64,000 bases of DNA from HGM04593 sp045654645 (GCA_045654645.1 JAZONR010000046.1:1-64000); one strand, 5' to 3'; shown: positions 7,112 through 15,471, counted from the first letter of the stretch. Translations and numbers: made by a program. The notes: generated by a model not told the origin, from the letters alone.

Positions 7112-7140
7112 GACCGATTGAGCCCAGTCGGTCATCTTTT
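7112..7140 (+). terminator. Terminator after repeat D
   Basis: GACCGATTG at 7112-7120 pairs with CAGTCGGTC at 7125-7133 with one wobble, followed by ATCTTTTTT. Confidence 0.7.
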
Positions 7141-7142
7141 TT

Positions 7143-7180
7143 GCCCAAATACTGCCCCAAATACTGCCCCAAAAACTGCC
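7143..7180 (+). repeat. Short tandem repeat, 12-base unit
   Basis: GCCCAAATACT, GCCCCAAATACT, GCCCCAAAAACT, GCC: about three units of ACTGCCCCAAAT. It lies between the terminator and the next gene. Its function is unknown; it could be a recombination or binding site. Confidence 0.5.
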
Positions 7181-7315
7181 TGAAAATGAGGCGAGACTAC
7201 CCAAGCTACTTTTTATAACACTTTCCATTTTTTACTAATTTGACCACATATAAAGAGGATTTCTCTTACCTATCAATAAAGAATTGAAAGCGAATTGTGT
7301 GAAAATATTGAATTT

Positions 7316-8633
7316 ATGGCGACAGCGTTATCTCTTACCGGAAATATTAGTAAATTTGAGGACACAAACGTCAGTCCGTATGAGATACACCTACCTTTTT
7401 ACTCAAATGAGCCGTGAGGAAAACGGCAATTGGGTTCCCGTAAAGGAGAAACCAAATGAGTTCGTATTTACATTTGGCAAGAAGATAGAGACATTCTTGG
7501 ATGACAGTCCAGAGAACACTGTGCTCTTCACAAAGGATATGTGGAAGGAAAATCCTGCTAAGAATGATGAGATTTTGCCGACAGTATGCTTTTCTGCAGC
7601 ATCAAAACAAGGATATCGTCGCCCGCTTGTGATGAGCAAAGAGGCTGACAAGAAGGCTGGCTTATATAGATACAAGTTGGTGTATGACAACGAGGTTAAG
7701 GAGGGCAAGTATCTTTCCGACGATATAAGGCGACTGATAGGAATATTTGTGAATGGAGTGAAAGCAGTGAATGATAACACGATGTCCATTCCTTCGCACA
7801 ATCTTGCAGATGCCAATGTTAAGTATCTGATGTCATACATTACATCTTATGTATATGTGCAATTGCTGCAAAATAAAGACAAGAAAGGCAAAGCAAGGTC
7901 TGAGGAGTATCTCAAAAAGGTGCTGGAGACACTCTTCTCTTTAATACCAGACAAAATTATTGAGAAGTTTGACGAAGGATTGGAGGCTCACGACGAGATA
8001 AGAGCAAGATTGGAAAATGTTCCAGAAGATGATATCGCTACATACAAAGCCGTTCTGAAATCACAGAACTACTTTAAGACTGTTGATGACTTCAATTTGT
8101 TTGTCATTCTCCACGATTTCATACTGAGTGTCAAGAACCGTTTCAATCATCTTGTTTGGGTGATGTTCCGTTCTAAAATAGGTTTGGTCTCGCTCAATAA
8201 TGTAAAGAAGCAGCTAGGTGCTATTTTCGGGTTTGTGAGTAAGGTTAAGGATAAATATGAGCCAAAGGGCAAGAAGCAAATACTTGAAACCATTTGTGCA
8301 GGAGATAGATACCATAAAGATGTTGCAGGTTTCCTGAAAAAAATCTACGAGCTGTTTGATGTGGAGAAAATGAACAAGACGCATCGAGCTGCACTTTGCT
8401 ATAAGTTTAGAAAAGAGTGCAATCACAAATACCTCAACAACAAGTTCAAGTGTTATGATAAAATAGCCAAAGTATATAAACCGCTTCGTCAGGAACAGTT
8501 CAGAGATTTGTGTTTACGATACTGGGGAATAGAAGAGACGAGCACATTAAAACCGAACAAATGCCAGCATCTTATGGAGGAGTTCTGTTCATACTTATAT
8601 GACAAGGAGGTTTGGGAACCAATGAAAAAATAG
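7316..8633 (+). CDS. Unknown 438-aa protein with an apparent +1 frameshift
   Basis: The main open frame runs to 8633 and encodes a charged, helical protein of a family I do not recognise, with no signal peptide or membrane segment. Residues upstream of about 7416 in that frame look like non-coding sequence. In another frame an ATG at 7316 gives a sensible start (MATALSLTGNISKF... EIHLPFYSNEP) that hits TGA at 7415-7417. Skipping the T at 7415 joins it to EENGNWVPVKEK in the main frame, giving 33 plus 405 residues. If there is no shift, the ATG at 7380 is the best start. The gene is AT-rich like its neighbours and ends before a terminator at 8730. It could be a broken gene, a sequencing error or a programmed frameshift. 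Confidence 0.6.
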
Positions 8634-8729
8634 TCCAAATTCCCCTGGCAGTTCCCTAACATTTCCCCTTCTCAATTCCCCATCATTATTTTTTATCACT
8701 ACATATCAATTAGTTAAATAATTATTTTT

Positions 8730-8766
8730 AACCCTGTGTAAACAATGTTTGCATAGGGTTTTTTAT
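8730..8766 (+). terminator. Terminator after the frameshifted gene
   Basis: A long stem AACCCTGTGTAAAC / GTTTGCATAGGGTT with an AAT loop (8730-8760), then TTTTTATTT. The stretch 8767-9009 holds no gene that I can support; it contains short inverted repeats such as GTGAG/CTCAC near 8901-8915. Confidence 0.75.
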
Positions 8767-9009
8767 TTCAGGACTTTTGCATTGTCAAGTTATTGAAAGG
8801 AAAAGTTTAATCACTAAATAGAATATAAAACACATCATAACAATTGAATTATGACACACTGTGCCAAAATTCGGTTTTCCGACATCTTGTTGATAAGCGT
8901 GAGTGAAGCCTCACACTTTCTCTTTTACACGTGTCCACACTTCAATTGTAAAGAAGGAGTATGCCGAAAATCCTGTAAAGAGTAGGTATCAACTAAAACT
9001 AATTATGTT

Positions 9010-9207
9010 ATGAGACTTTACAAATTAACATTCAAAGGACAGGCGTCGGGAATTCCCCGAGGATTTGAAATGCAAGTAGCATCTGTTTGTACCCCTGCAC
9101 CTAATTCCCGTGAAATTCATGAAGCCATTGTTCGTAATGGATTTAGCGAAGATGTCGCACGTCGATTAGAGTGTTCCGGTAACTGGAATGTGCAAGAGTG
9201 TCGATAG
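9010..9207 (+). CDS. Small hypothetical protein, 65 aa
   Basis: Encodes a 65-residue soluble protein, MRLYKLTFKG at the start and NWNVQECR at the end, with two cysteines near the C terminus. No signal peptide or known domain. It is followed 21 bases later by a second small gene, and both end before a strong terminator at 9490. Composition is more balanced than in the surrounding AT-rich DNA, which favours real coding. The function is unknown. Confidence 0.45.
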   Translation: MRLYKLTFKGQASGIPRGFEMQVASVCTPAPNSREIHEAIVRNGFSEDVARRLECSGNWNVQECR

Positions 9208-9228
9208 CCTTTTTAAATAGCATCTAAA

Positions 9229-9441
9229 ATGGATATCTGGCAATTTTTGTTTGGGTGGGTGGACGATTTTCTTGACAATCTACCCAAGCGATTCGGCTGT
9301 GCTATTTTTTCCTTAATAGTTTTGGAAGTTATGGCTGTGCTTTGCTTTCTCGCTGCTTTATGTTCAGCAAATTGGAGAGACAAAGTATGGGAATGGACAA
9401 GCAATATTATAGAGAGCCTAAATAACAAGTTTGATACTTAA
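9229..9441 (+). CDS. Small single-helix membrane protein, 70 aa
   Basis: Encodes a 70-residue protein with an amphipathic N terminus (MDIWQFLFGWVDDFL) and one clear membrane helix (about residues 23-45: CAIFSLIVLEVMAVLCFLAAL), then a charged tail. Probably in the inner membrane. It lies 21 bases after the 65-aa gene and 48 bases before a terminator, so the two form a small operon. The family is not recognised. A bacteriocin-like or accessory role is possible, but nothing shows it. Confidence 0.5.
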   Translation: MDIWQFLFGWVDDFLDNLPKRFGCAIFSLIVLEVMAVLCFLAALCSANWRDKVWEWTSNIIESLNNKFDT

Positions 9442-9489
9442 GCCAAGGCAATGACGGAGAAATAGAGTATATCTTCTCTTAAACTACTC

Positions 9490-9521
9490 CATCCTCGTGC
9501 TTCAACACGAGGATGTTTTTT
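9490..9521 (+). terminator. Strong intrinsic terminator
   Basis: Perfect 10-base arms CATCCTCGTG (9490-9499) and CACGAGGATG (9506-9515), then TTTTTT. Confidence 0.9.
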
Positions 9522-9549
9522 ACACTTATAGCATCTCAATAAAGAGAAG

Positions 9550-9774
9550 TTGAGAAGAAGTGTTCAAGAGAGGAAATGCGACAAAAAAACGATGTTCGAT
9601 TCATTATCTACAATCCTTTTTATAAGTAATAATAGAGTAAAAGCATACTCCATCGTAGAAGTAGATAAAATAAGAATTACACCACCAGAAATACCAGAAA
9701 ATCGATACATATTTCCATTCAAACAGAAATTCATTTTAGATAAAGACAGATATGTTCATATATATGAGGAATAG
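9550..9774 (+). pseudogene. Truncated paralogue of the 6519 lipoprotein
   Basis: The last 18 or so residues, FPFKQKFILDKDRYVHIYEE, match the end of gene 6519 (FPFEQKFILDENRYVHIYKE), and the part before it aligns loosely. The signal peptide and first half are missing; an in-frame TAA lies just upstream near 9538. No promoter is visible. It is followed by the same repeat (9779-9882) that follows gene 6519, so gene end and repeat were copied together. Confidence 0.7.
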
Positions 9775-9778
9775 TATT

Positions 9779-9882
9779 TTGCAGTAGTTTAGCGCAAATT
9801 AAACTTGTTTAATCAGAAGACATTTATCATAAATCATTGACATTCAAATATCATTTACTTCTTTGATGAAGAAGAGTATTAA
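9779..9882 (+). repeat. Cassette repeat F with FFDEEEY tail
   Basis: Third copy of the 100-base repeat; the coding tail is HSNIIYFFDEEEY-stop, ending at 9882. It matches 6967-7067 very closely over the second half. Confidence 0.75.
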
Positions 9883-9914
9883 AAGTAACAAGCGAGTTAG
9901 ACAGCTAAATATCA

Positions 9915-9946
9915 GCGGGATAAGCAAAGCAATTTGTTTATCCCGC
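9915..9946. terminator. Hairpin after repeat F
   Basis: 14-base arms GCGGGATAAGCAAA (9915-9928) and TTTGTTTATCCCGC (9933-9946), with one wobble and a 4-base loop. There is no U tract. It lies between the repeat and the 3' end of the opposite-strand lipoprotein, so it may serve both directions. Confidence 0.55.
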
Positions 9947-10084
9947 CGGTGTTTAATGGCGTTTTATGATCAAGTTTGTATATCCAAAATCAATAGTTTA
10001 GAAATCCAAGCATTCGTTTGTTTCTCTCAATGACAGAGACTCTAAAAAATCCTCGGGAATGTTAGAATCTACGAAGCAGTACGG

Positions 10085-11020
10085 TTATTGATAAACCGGG
10101 TTATCATAGTTTGTTCGCACCATCACAGCACTATCGGGCCAAAAGCCAAGCTTTTCATCTGTTTTGAATAAAAGGGTATTATTGCTGAAAAGTTCCAGTG
10201 TTACTGCACAATCGGCATCCAAGAAAAAGCGACCTACGGCTTTGCTACCTCGCTTGGGGGCAAGCAGGTGAGCCTGTGGCAAAGGGGTGCCGTCATCGCC
10301 CCAATCTGGCATTTGTATTCTTGCTCCACCCAAAAACACGCCACCGGCTGTGAGCAACAGAGAATCGCCCTTTGTTGCTATGCTTATATTAAAATCTTGC
10401 CAAGGACCGTTTTTCTCCCAGGCCCACTCACCTACAAACGGGGTGGGCATAATGCCTGCAACATCAAATGTATTTACAGTCGAAACATTGGCATCGGGTA
10501 CAAAGGCATTTTCTTTATATAAATCTACCACCTCGGTTGAAAAAGAGTAATTCTCGCTGTTCTTGCGCACAAGCACCCCGCTGGCGGGCCAATAATTAAC
10601 CTCACCGCTTATATTGAACGTGAGCGTATCGAGCGATTTTAACTCAAAGGCGAGAGGATAGTATTCATTCTTTGGATAGTATTGAAACACACTAAAATAT
10701 TGGTTCACAATTGTGCCAACCGCACTGTTACCACTTTTTGGAACAGGAATACAAGCCTGCGGTATGGCATTGCCCTTGCTATCACTCAATGGGTTGCCCG
10801 TGATATAAAAAGGTTCCTGCCTCTCCCAAAAGAATGCCACAAGCAGCGAATCGCCTCGCTCGCCTATGCGCACCGAGAGATTTTGAATAGAACCATTCGC
10901 TCCCACACACTCCCAACAACCCACAAACGGCGAGGGAGAGATGCCCGCAACATCAACCTTTTTATTGCCACCGCAAGCAATAATGCTTAAGGCACTTAAA
11001 ATCACTAATATTTTTTTCAT
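10085..11020 (-). CDS. Lipoprotein with a duplicated beta-rich domain
   Basis: A 311-aa protein starting at the ATG ending at 11020, which gives a proper lipoprotein signal (MKKILVILSALSIIAC, C16); an ATG 18 bases earlier is possible. It has two related halves of about 140 residues. Each opens with VAGI(S/M)P(S/T)PFVG(C/E)W and continues GERGDSLLVAF or TKGDSLLLTAG, and each ends with W(P)xS(G/A)V(L/M)VR. It is the only minus-strand gene in the array and its base composition is closer to the core genome. It sits between repeat F and tail G, so it may be an older resident or a differently sourced cassette. The family and function are unknown. Confidence 0.65.
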   Translation of the reverse strand: MKKILVILSALSIIACGGNKKVDVAGISPSPFVGCWECVGANGSIQNLSVRIGERGDSLLVAFFWERQEPFYITGNPLSDSKGNAIPQACIPVPKSGNSAVGTIVNQYFSVFQYYPKNEYYPLAFELKSLDTLTFNISGEVNYWPASGVLVRKNSENYSFSTEVVDLYKENAFVPDANVSTVNTFDVAGIMPTPFVGEWAWEKNGPWQDFNISIATKGDSLLLTAGGVFLGGARIQMPDWGDDGTPLPQAHLLAPKRGSKAVGRFFLDADCAVTLELFSNNTLLFKTDEKLGFWPDSAVMVRTNYDNPVYQ

Positions 11021-11215
11021 AAATTTCCAATTCATCATTCATATCACATTTTATTTAAAATTATGAACGACACAAAAGTATATCACAAATATACATTTCA
11101 AGTTGAAGAAATGCCAAATTAAACCAACTCTTTTACAAATATTTTCAGCAAAACAAACCTTCTTATGTTGCCTTTTACAGCCAAATATGTGTCTCTCAAA
11201 TACATTATATTCAAA

Positions 11216-11263
11216 CATCAGTTCTATATGTCATATTTGCGATTCTTTGACGAGGAGTGTTAA
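11216..11263 (+). repeat. Tail remnant G (FFDEEC)
   Basis: Reads HQFYMSYLRFFDEEC-stop, ending at 11263. The upstream half of the usual repeat is not recognisable. The sequence after it (11262-11424) matches 6227-6400, including a weaker hairpin near 11298-11328. Confidence 0.65.
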
Positions 11264-11369
11264 TAAGGGGAAATCGGTAGACCACTGATTTCCAACAGGG
11301 GAACGAGTTAAAATAGACCTGTTTCCCTATTTGTTTTTTGTTAAAGTAAACAAAATCCCCTGCAAGGTA

Positions 11370-11401
11370 TTGACAACCGCTTTTGGGGGGGTGTATATTT
11401 G
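11370..11401 (+). promoter_or_regulatory. Promoter of the third cassette
   Basis: TTGACAACCG from 11370, then TATATTTG at 11394-11401, 21 bases after the TTG. It is a close copy of the promoter at 6343-6373. Confidence 0.7.
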
Positions 11402-11417
11402 TAGCAACAAGAAAGTA

Positions 11418-11618
11418 GCAATTCACGGTGGGCGAAATGGAGAAAATACCACAGGCTGTTTTATTCCAGGTGGCTCAATCAGTCCTAATAAAGAAAAAAC
11501 TGATTATTTCATCAGCGACAATGGAAAAAAGAACGAACTTTTTAGATTTTTCAACAATTATGGACAAGACGGAATAAGAATAAACGTTGGCCCAGACCTT
11601 GAAGATTTATATAAATGA
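11418..11618 (+). pseudogene. 3' fragment of a YkuD-like effector gene
   Basis: Reads AIHGGRNGENTTGCFIPGG, later LFRFFNNYGQDGIRINVG, and is homologous to the last third of gene 4750 (AIHTGNYGKDTEGCFLPG, LFDFFDNYGHNGIKINVD). It still has the His and Gly-Cys residues. The coding sequence joins the cassette leader at GCAATTCA, so the first two thirds are gone. An ATG at 11331 would give a 95-aa readthrough of leader sequence, which is unlikely to be a real start. Its TGA overlaps the ATG of the partner gene at 11615. Confidence 0.65.
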
Positions 11619-12319
11619 CCACAAAAATGAAACGAACACTCTTCACCACACTTTTCATTATTATAGCGTTAAACGTTACTGCACAACAAATCCCCATTGA
11701 CACAGCAAAACTAAATAATGCTTACAGAGCTTTGAAGAACGGGGAACAAACGATTGAAAGGGAGATGGAATTTTTAGAGGCCTATCCAACAACTTGGTTG
11801 GAATTTTATATGACATATAGCCGTGTTCCTGATGAAAAATACAACAACTCTATGTGCAATATGTGTACCGAACACATTGCCACTCTTTTTTGCCTTTCAC
11901 ACATTAATGACACAATTAAGTGCAAGAAAATTATAGACCTTACCATTGGTATGAAAGAAAGCGGTGAGTGTACCGGTGTTTATCAAGATTATTTAGTCGG
12001 TTATATTTTCAGTAATGAAAAGTTAGTTTTAGACTATCTTTCTACATTAAGAAAAGGACACAGAATGCAATTTTGGCAATTTTGTTGGTCAAGCACCTGC
12101 GAATGTAATAGGGCCGAAGATTTTAACAAAATATACAACAGAAACAAAGATAAATACCCCGAAGAAATGGAAATTTCACGCATTGCCTTTCAACATTTCT
12201 ACGAAGGCATAAATTATCCCAATTTACTACCGCACAAAGAAGAAGAATACAATCGTAAATACTATAATAAAAATTACAAATACAAATTTGACGATTATAT
12301 AGATTTTAGCGATGAATAA
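11615..12319 (+). CDS. Exported partner paralogue, putative orphan immunity
   Basis: A 234-aa protein with a signal peptide (MKRTLFTTLFIIIALNVTAQ after a four-residue lead), paralogous to gene 5369. Shared blocks include P(V/I)DTA.LN..YR near the mature N terminus, MQFWQF.WS and FN..YN.NK.KYP. It carries an extra charged, Tyr/Lys-rich C-terminal extension of about 30 residues. The ATG at 11615 overlaps the effector-fragment stop, which favours it over the internal ATG at 11627. The promoter at 11370 should still drive it although the effector upstream is truncated, so it may act as a stand-alone immunity gene. The role is inferred. Confidence 0.6.
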   Translation: MTTKMKRTLFTTLFIIIALNVTAQQIPIDTAKLNNAYRALKNGEQTIEREMEFLEAYPTTWLEFYMTYSRVPDEKYNNSMCNMCTEHIATLFCLSHINDTIKCKKIIDLTIGMKESGECTGVYQDYLVGYIFSNEKLVLDYLSTLRKGHRMQFWQFCWSSTCECNRAEDFNKIYNRNKDKYPEEMEISRIAFQHFYEGINYPNLLPHKEEEYNRKYYNKNYKYKFDDYIDFSDE

Positions 12320-12491
12320 GAAATGCTTGTTCCGACTCATTCTCAACAGACCAAAAGTTGTTGACAACTACGGCACACCGAAGTTTCCAAAATCACAGCC
12401 ATAATATTGCCATTATAGCCCATTTCACGCATCAAGGGAGCATTGTTGCAAAAAACCACGCAGGCTGTAAAGAAAAACCAAAGTTTTTGAG

Positions 12492-12499
12492 TACTTTTG
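12492..12499 (+). promoter_or_regulatory. Possible -7 element before the PCMD gene
   Basis: TACTTTTG fits TAnnTTTG and lies 31 bases before the start codon. No good -33 TTTG is seen at the expected distance. The rest of 12320-12491 holds no supported gene. Confidence 0.4.
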
Positions 12500-12530
12500 C
12501 CGAATAATTTGGATACAAGCATAAAGATAT

Positions 12531-13670
12531 ATGACTAAGAAAAGCATTATTCTACTGTTGTCTCTAATGACGGCTGTTCTTTTCACATCGTGCATACAGG
12601 AAGAAGCGCCCAATGCAGAATGTGATATCGTTTCGGTAGATGAGGCTTGGCTCGAGGAGAACAAAGAGATACTCTCGGGCACACCCCTAATAAGCAACAG
12701 CTCTGTGAGATTCTACGTTAATGAGGAGACCGAAATTGAGCTCCTGAAGACTCTTGACCCAAAGTTCAACCTCACCCCCGGAGCCAGCATAAAAAAGGAG
12801 GATGCCATTGCCGAGAACGGCGAACGTGGAATTATTCTCTACTACACTACCACATCTGAAGACGGCGCATACAGCAAGCTCTATGAAGTATTTTTCACAA
12901 AACAGACTGTAATTGACAGAGATGCGGTATTCGGGTTTGAGAGCCATCGCATAAATGGCAAATATGCAGTGTGGTACGAGATTGATGCAAGCGGCACACA
13001 GCTCAACTGGTGGTCGAGCGGAAACGCCGGTTTCTCAATGTCGGGTATGGGCAAAACCCCCAATGATTTCCCCACAACAGTTGATTCAACCGGTGTAGAG
13101 GGATGCTGCGTGAAGCTCACCACAAGGAGCACGGGCACATTTGGCAAGATGATGAAGATGCCCATTGCCGCCGGTAACATATTCCTTGGAGAGTTCCTCA
13201 CGGCAAATGCCACAAAGAAGCCCCTTGAAGCGACACGCTTTGGCCTGTCAATAGCCCCAAGCCGTCCATTGTCGCTCACCGGCTACTACAAGTACACACC
13301 CGGAGAGGTGTTCACCGACAAGACACTCACAGAACAGCCCGAGCGCCGCGACACCTGCGCCATCTACTCGGTGCTCTACGAAATAGACCCTGCCAACATT
13401 GTAACACTCGACGGCTCCAACGTGCTATCGAGCGAGCGCATAGTGCTGGTAGCGCAATTGGAGAACCCCGGAGAGCCAAACCAGTGGACTCCTTTTGATG
13501 TTGAATACAAGGCCGTAAACGGCAAAAAATTTGACCAGCAGAAGCTCGAGAACGGCGAATATGCAATAACCGTTGTTGCCAGCTCAAGCAAGGAGGGTGC
13601 ATTCTTTGAGGGAGCAATAGGAAGCACACTGTGCGTGGATGAGATAAAAATCATCTGGGACAACAAGTAA
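12531..13670 (+). CDS. PCMD-domain outer-surface lipoprotein
   Basis: A 379-aa lipoprotein (signal ending LFTSC, C21). After a short linker, from about residue 125 onward it shows the jelly-roll-like PCMD (putative carbohydrate metabolism) domain: FGFESH, WYEI, WWSSGNAGF, GCCVKLTTRS, LTGYYKYTPG, and CVDEIKIIW near the end. Such proteins are usually on the Bacteroidales cell surface with glycan or adhesion roles; the ligand is unknown. It is followed 35 bases later by an outer-membrane barrel and then a calycin-like protein, so the three probably act together at the envelope. GC content is clearly higher than in the array to its left. Confidence 0.8.
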   Translation: MTKKSIILLLSLMTAVLFTSCIQEEAPNAECDIVSVDEAWLEENKEILSGTPLISNSSVRFYVNEETEIELLKTLDPKFNLTPGASIKKEDAIAENGERGIILYYTTTSEDGAYSKLYEVFFTKQTVIDRDAVFGFESHRINGKYAVWYEIDASGTQLNWWSSGNAGFSMSGMGKTPNDFPTTVDSTGVEGCCVKLTTRSTGTFGKMMKMPIAAGNIFLGEFLTANATKKPLEATRFGLSIAPSRPLSLTGYYKYTPGEVFTDKTLTEQPERRDTCAIYSVLYEIDPANIVTLDGSNVLSSERIVLVAQLENPGEPNQWTPFDVEYKAVNGKKFDQQKLENGEYAITVVASSSKEGAFFEGAIGSTLCVDEIKIIWDNK

Positions 13671-13705
13671 ACCAAACACAAACAAACACCGAGAAAAACA
13701 AGGCT

Positions 13706-14479
13706 ATGAAAAAGATATTCATTTCACTTCTTGCAACAATATTGGCCCTGTCGGCTACTGCGCAGAAAAAGGAGGTTGGGGATAGTGATATAAACCTGTT
13801 CAAGGCCGCACTGAAAGGTTGGCACGTGCGCCTGAGCGCCGGCTACAACATTGGTGGCACGGCTCCGCTTCCTCTGCCCGTTGAGATACGCAGTTTGGGG
13901 AGCTATAACCCCGGGTTAAACCTCACACTCGAGGGCACTGTGGAGAAAATGTTTGGAAAGAGCGACTGGGGACTGCGCTGGGGTATAAGACTCGAAACCA
14001 AAGGAATGACAAGCACAGCCAACACCAAGAACTACTACACAGAGATTATGAACGATGGCGGATTGGTGTGTGGCCCCTGGACGGGAGACGTTGAGATTTC
14101 GGTTAGAAACACCTATCTTACACTGCCTGTTGTTGCTGTCTACAAGATAAACCACCGCTGGAATGTATCGGGTGGTCTCTACGCATCATACCTTATGCAG
14201 GGAGATTTCTCGGGCAACGTCTACAACGGCTACATACGCGAGAACGACCCCACGGGCGAGAAGACCGAGATTGAGAGTGCAAGCTACAGTTTCAACGACA
14301 ACCTGAGCAAGTTCAACTGGGGCCTGCAGGTTGGTGGCGAGTTTGTTGCCTACAAGCACCTTGCCGTGTTTGCCGACCTCAAATGGGGGTTCAACGGCAT
14401 CTTCCCCAAGGAGTTCAGCAGCATCTCATTTGCGCTCTACCCCATTTACGGTACACTGGGATTTACCTACCTTTTTTAA
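13706..14479 (+). CDS. Outer-membrane beta-barrel protein
   Basis: A 257-aa protein with a signal peptide (MKKIFISLLATILALSATAQ), alternating hydrophobic strands throughout, and an aromatic C terminus (GTLGFTYLF) typical of barrels inserted by the BAM complex. It resembles the general PorT/OmpA-barrel group of Bacteroidetes. No ligand can be assigned. It sits between the PCMD lipoprotein and the calycin-like gene, likely co-transcribed (35- and 26-base gaps). Confidence 0.75.
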   Translation: MKKIFISLLATILALSATAQKKEVGDSDINLFKAALKGWHVRLSAGYNIGGTAPLPLPVEIRSLGSYNPGLNLTLEGTVEKMFGKSDWGLRWGIRLETKGMTSTANTKNYYTEIMNDGGLVCGPWTGDVEISVRNTYLTLPVVAVYKINHRWNVSGGLYASYLMQGDFSGNVYNGYIRENDPTGEKTEIESASYSFNDNLSKFNWGLQVGGEFVAYKHLAVFADLKWGFNGIFPKEFSSISFALYPIYGTLGFTYLF

Positions 14480-14505
14480 AAAACAACCATTTAAAACAAT
14501 AGCTT

Positions 14506-15471
14506 ATGAAAAAAACTTTACTCACAGTTATGCTTGCCATTGCTACAACATTTGCTATGGCACAAACCTACACCGACAATTTGGAGGTTTCAATAATGGG
14601 TTCGAAAGAGGCACCCCAGGAGACAACAATTGTTGTTAATCAGGCATCGGACGGCACCTACACATTGTCGCTCAACAACTTTATTCTTGGTGGCGCAATC
14701 CCCGTTGGCAACATTGTTATCGACAATATCGCAACCACCGAGTCGAACGGCATAAAGAGCTTTGAGGTGGTCCGCAACATTCTTATCACCGCCGACGGCG
14801 AAGATTGGATTGGCCCCACCCTTGGCGAGGTACCCGTAAATCTCATTGGCAAGATGGATGCCAAGCACCTCTACTGCACAATCAACATCACAATGGAGGA
14901 GCTTGGAACAATTAATGTTGTTTTCGGCGACAGAAACAATTTTGTGGCAAGCACAAAGACCTACACCGAGCAGCTTGTAGTTGCTATGAACGAGGAGCAG
15001 ATGGAGCCACAGGAGACTACCATCGCTGTTGAGACCAACAAGGACGGAAGCTACACTCTCTCACTCAACAATTTCGTTCTCGGTGGTTTGATAGAGGTTG
15101 GCAACATTGTTGTTGAGAGCATTGCTGCAACAACAAAAGAGGGCATCACAAGCTTTGCCGCCAATCGCAACATATTGATTGCTGCCGGCGATACAGAAGG
15201 CGATTGGATTGGTCCCCAGCTTGGCGAGGTACCTGTGAACATCACCGGCAAGATGGATGCCGAGCACCTCTACTGCACAATCGACATCACAATGGAGGAG
15301 CTTGGAACAATTAATGTTGTTTTTGGCGAGGAGGGCAATGTAACCAACATCAGCGGCATTGCAGCCGAGAACGGTGCAAAAGTTATCTATGACCTCACAG
15401 GCCGCCGCATTGAGGCTATCACAACAGCCGGCATTTACATTGTAAACGGCAAGAAGGTACTTGTTAAGTAA
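14506..15471 (+). CDS. Tandem calycin-like protein with type IX-like tail
   Basis: A 321-aa exported protein with a signal peptide (MKKTLLTVMLAIATTFAMAQ) and two calycin-like (lipocalin-fold) repeats of about 130 residues. Both contain YTLSLNNF(I/V)LGG, GNIV(I/V), DWIGP.LGEVPVN and HLYCTI.ITMEELGTINVVFG. The last 40 residues (KVIYDLTGRRIEA, GIYIVNGKKVLVK) look like a type A C-terminal sorting signal for the type IX system, whose genes start 220 bases downstream. It may therefore be exported by PorKLMN and either anchored or released. What it binds is unknown. Confidence 0.75.
   Translation: MKKTLLTVMLAIATTFAMAQTYTDNLEVSIMGSKEAPQETTIVVNQASDGTYTLSLNNFILGGAIPVGNIVIDNIATTESNGIKSFEVVRNILITADGEDWIGPTLGEVPVNLIGKMDAKHLYCTINITMEELGTINVVFGDRNNFVASTKTYTEQLVVAMNEEQMEPQETTIAVETNKDGSYTLSLNNFVLGGLIEVGNIVVESIAATTKEGITSFAANRNILIAAGDTEGDWIGPQLGEVPVNITGKMDAEHLYCTIDITMEELGTINVVFGEEGNVTNISGIAAENGAKVIYDLTGRRIEAITTAGIYIVNGKKVLVK

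Noticed and set aside
11331..11417. N-terminal part of a 95-aa frame before the effector fragment
   Set aside because: These bases are the promoter and leader, matched by the non-coding copy at 6300-6400; the ATG at 11331 lies upstream of the promoter.
12343..12485. Minus-strand frame reading FTACVVFCNNAPLMREMGYN and on
   Set aside because: It looks protein-like, but it is short, has no start signal and no recognised family; an open frame of this length is expected by chance.
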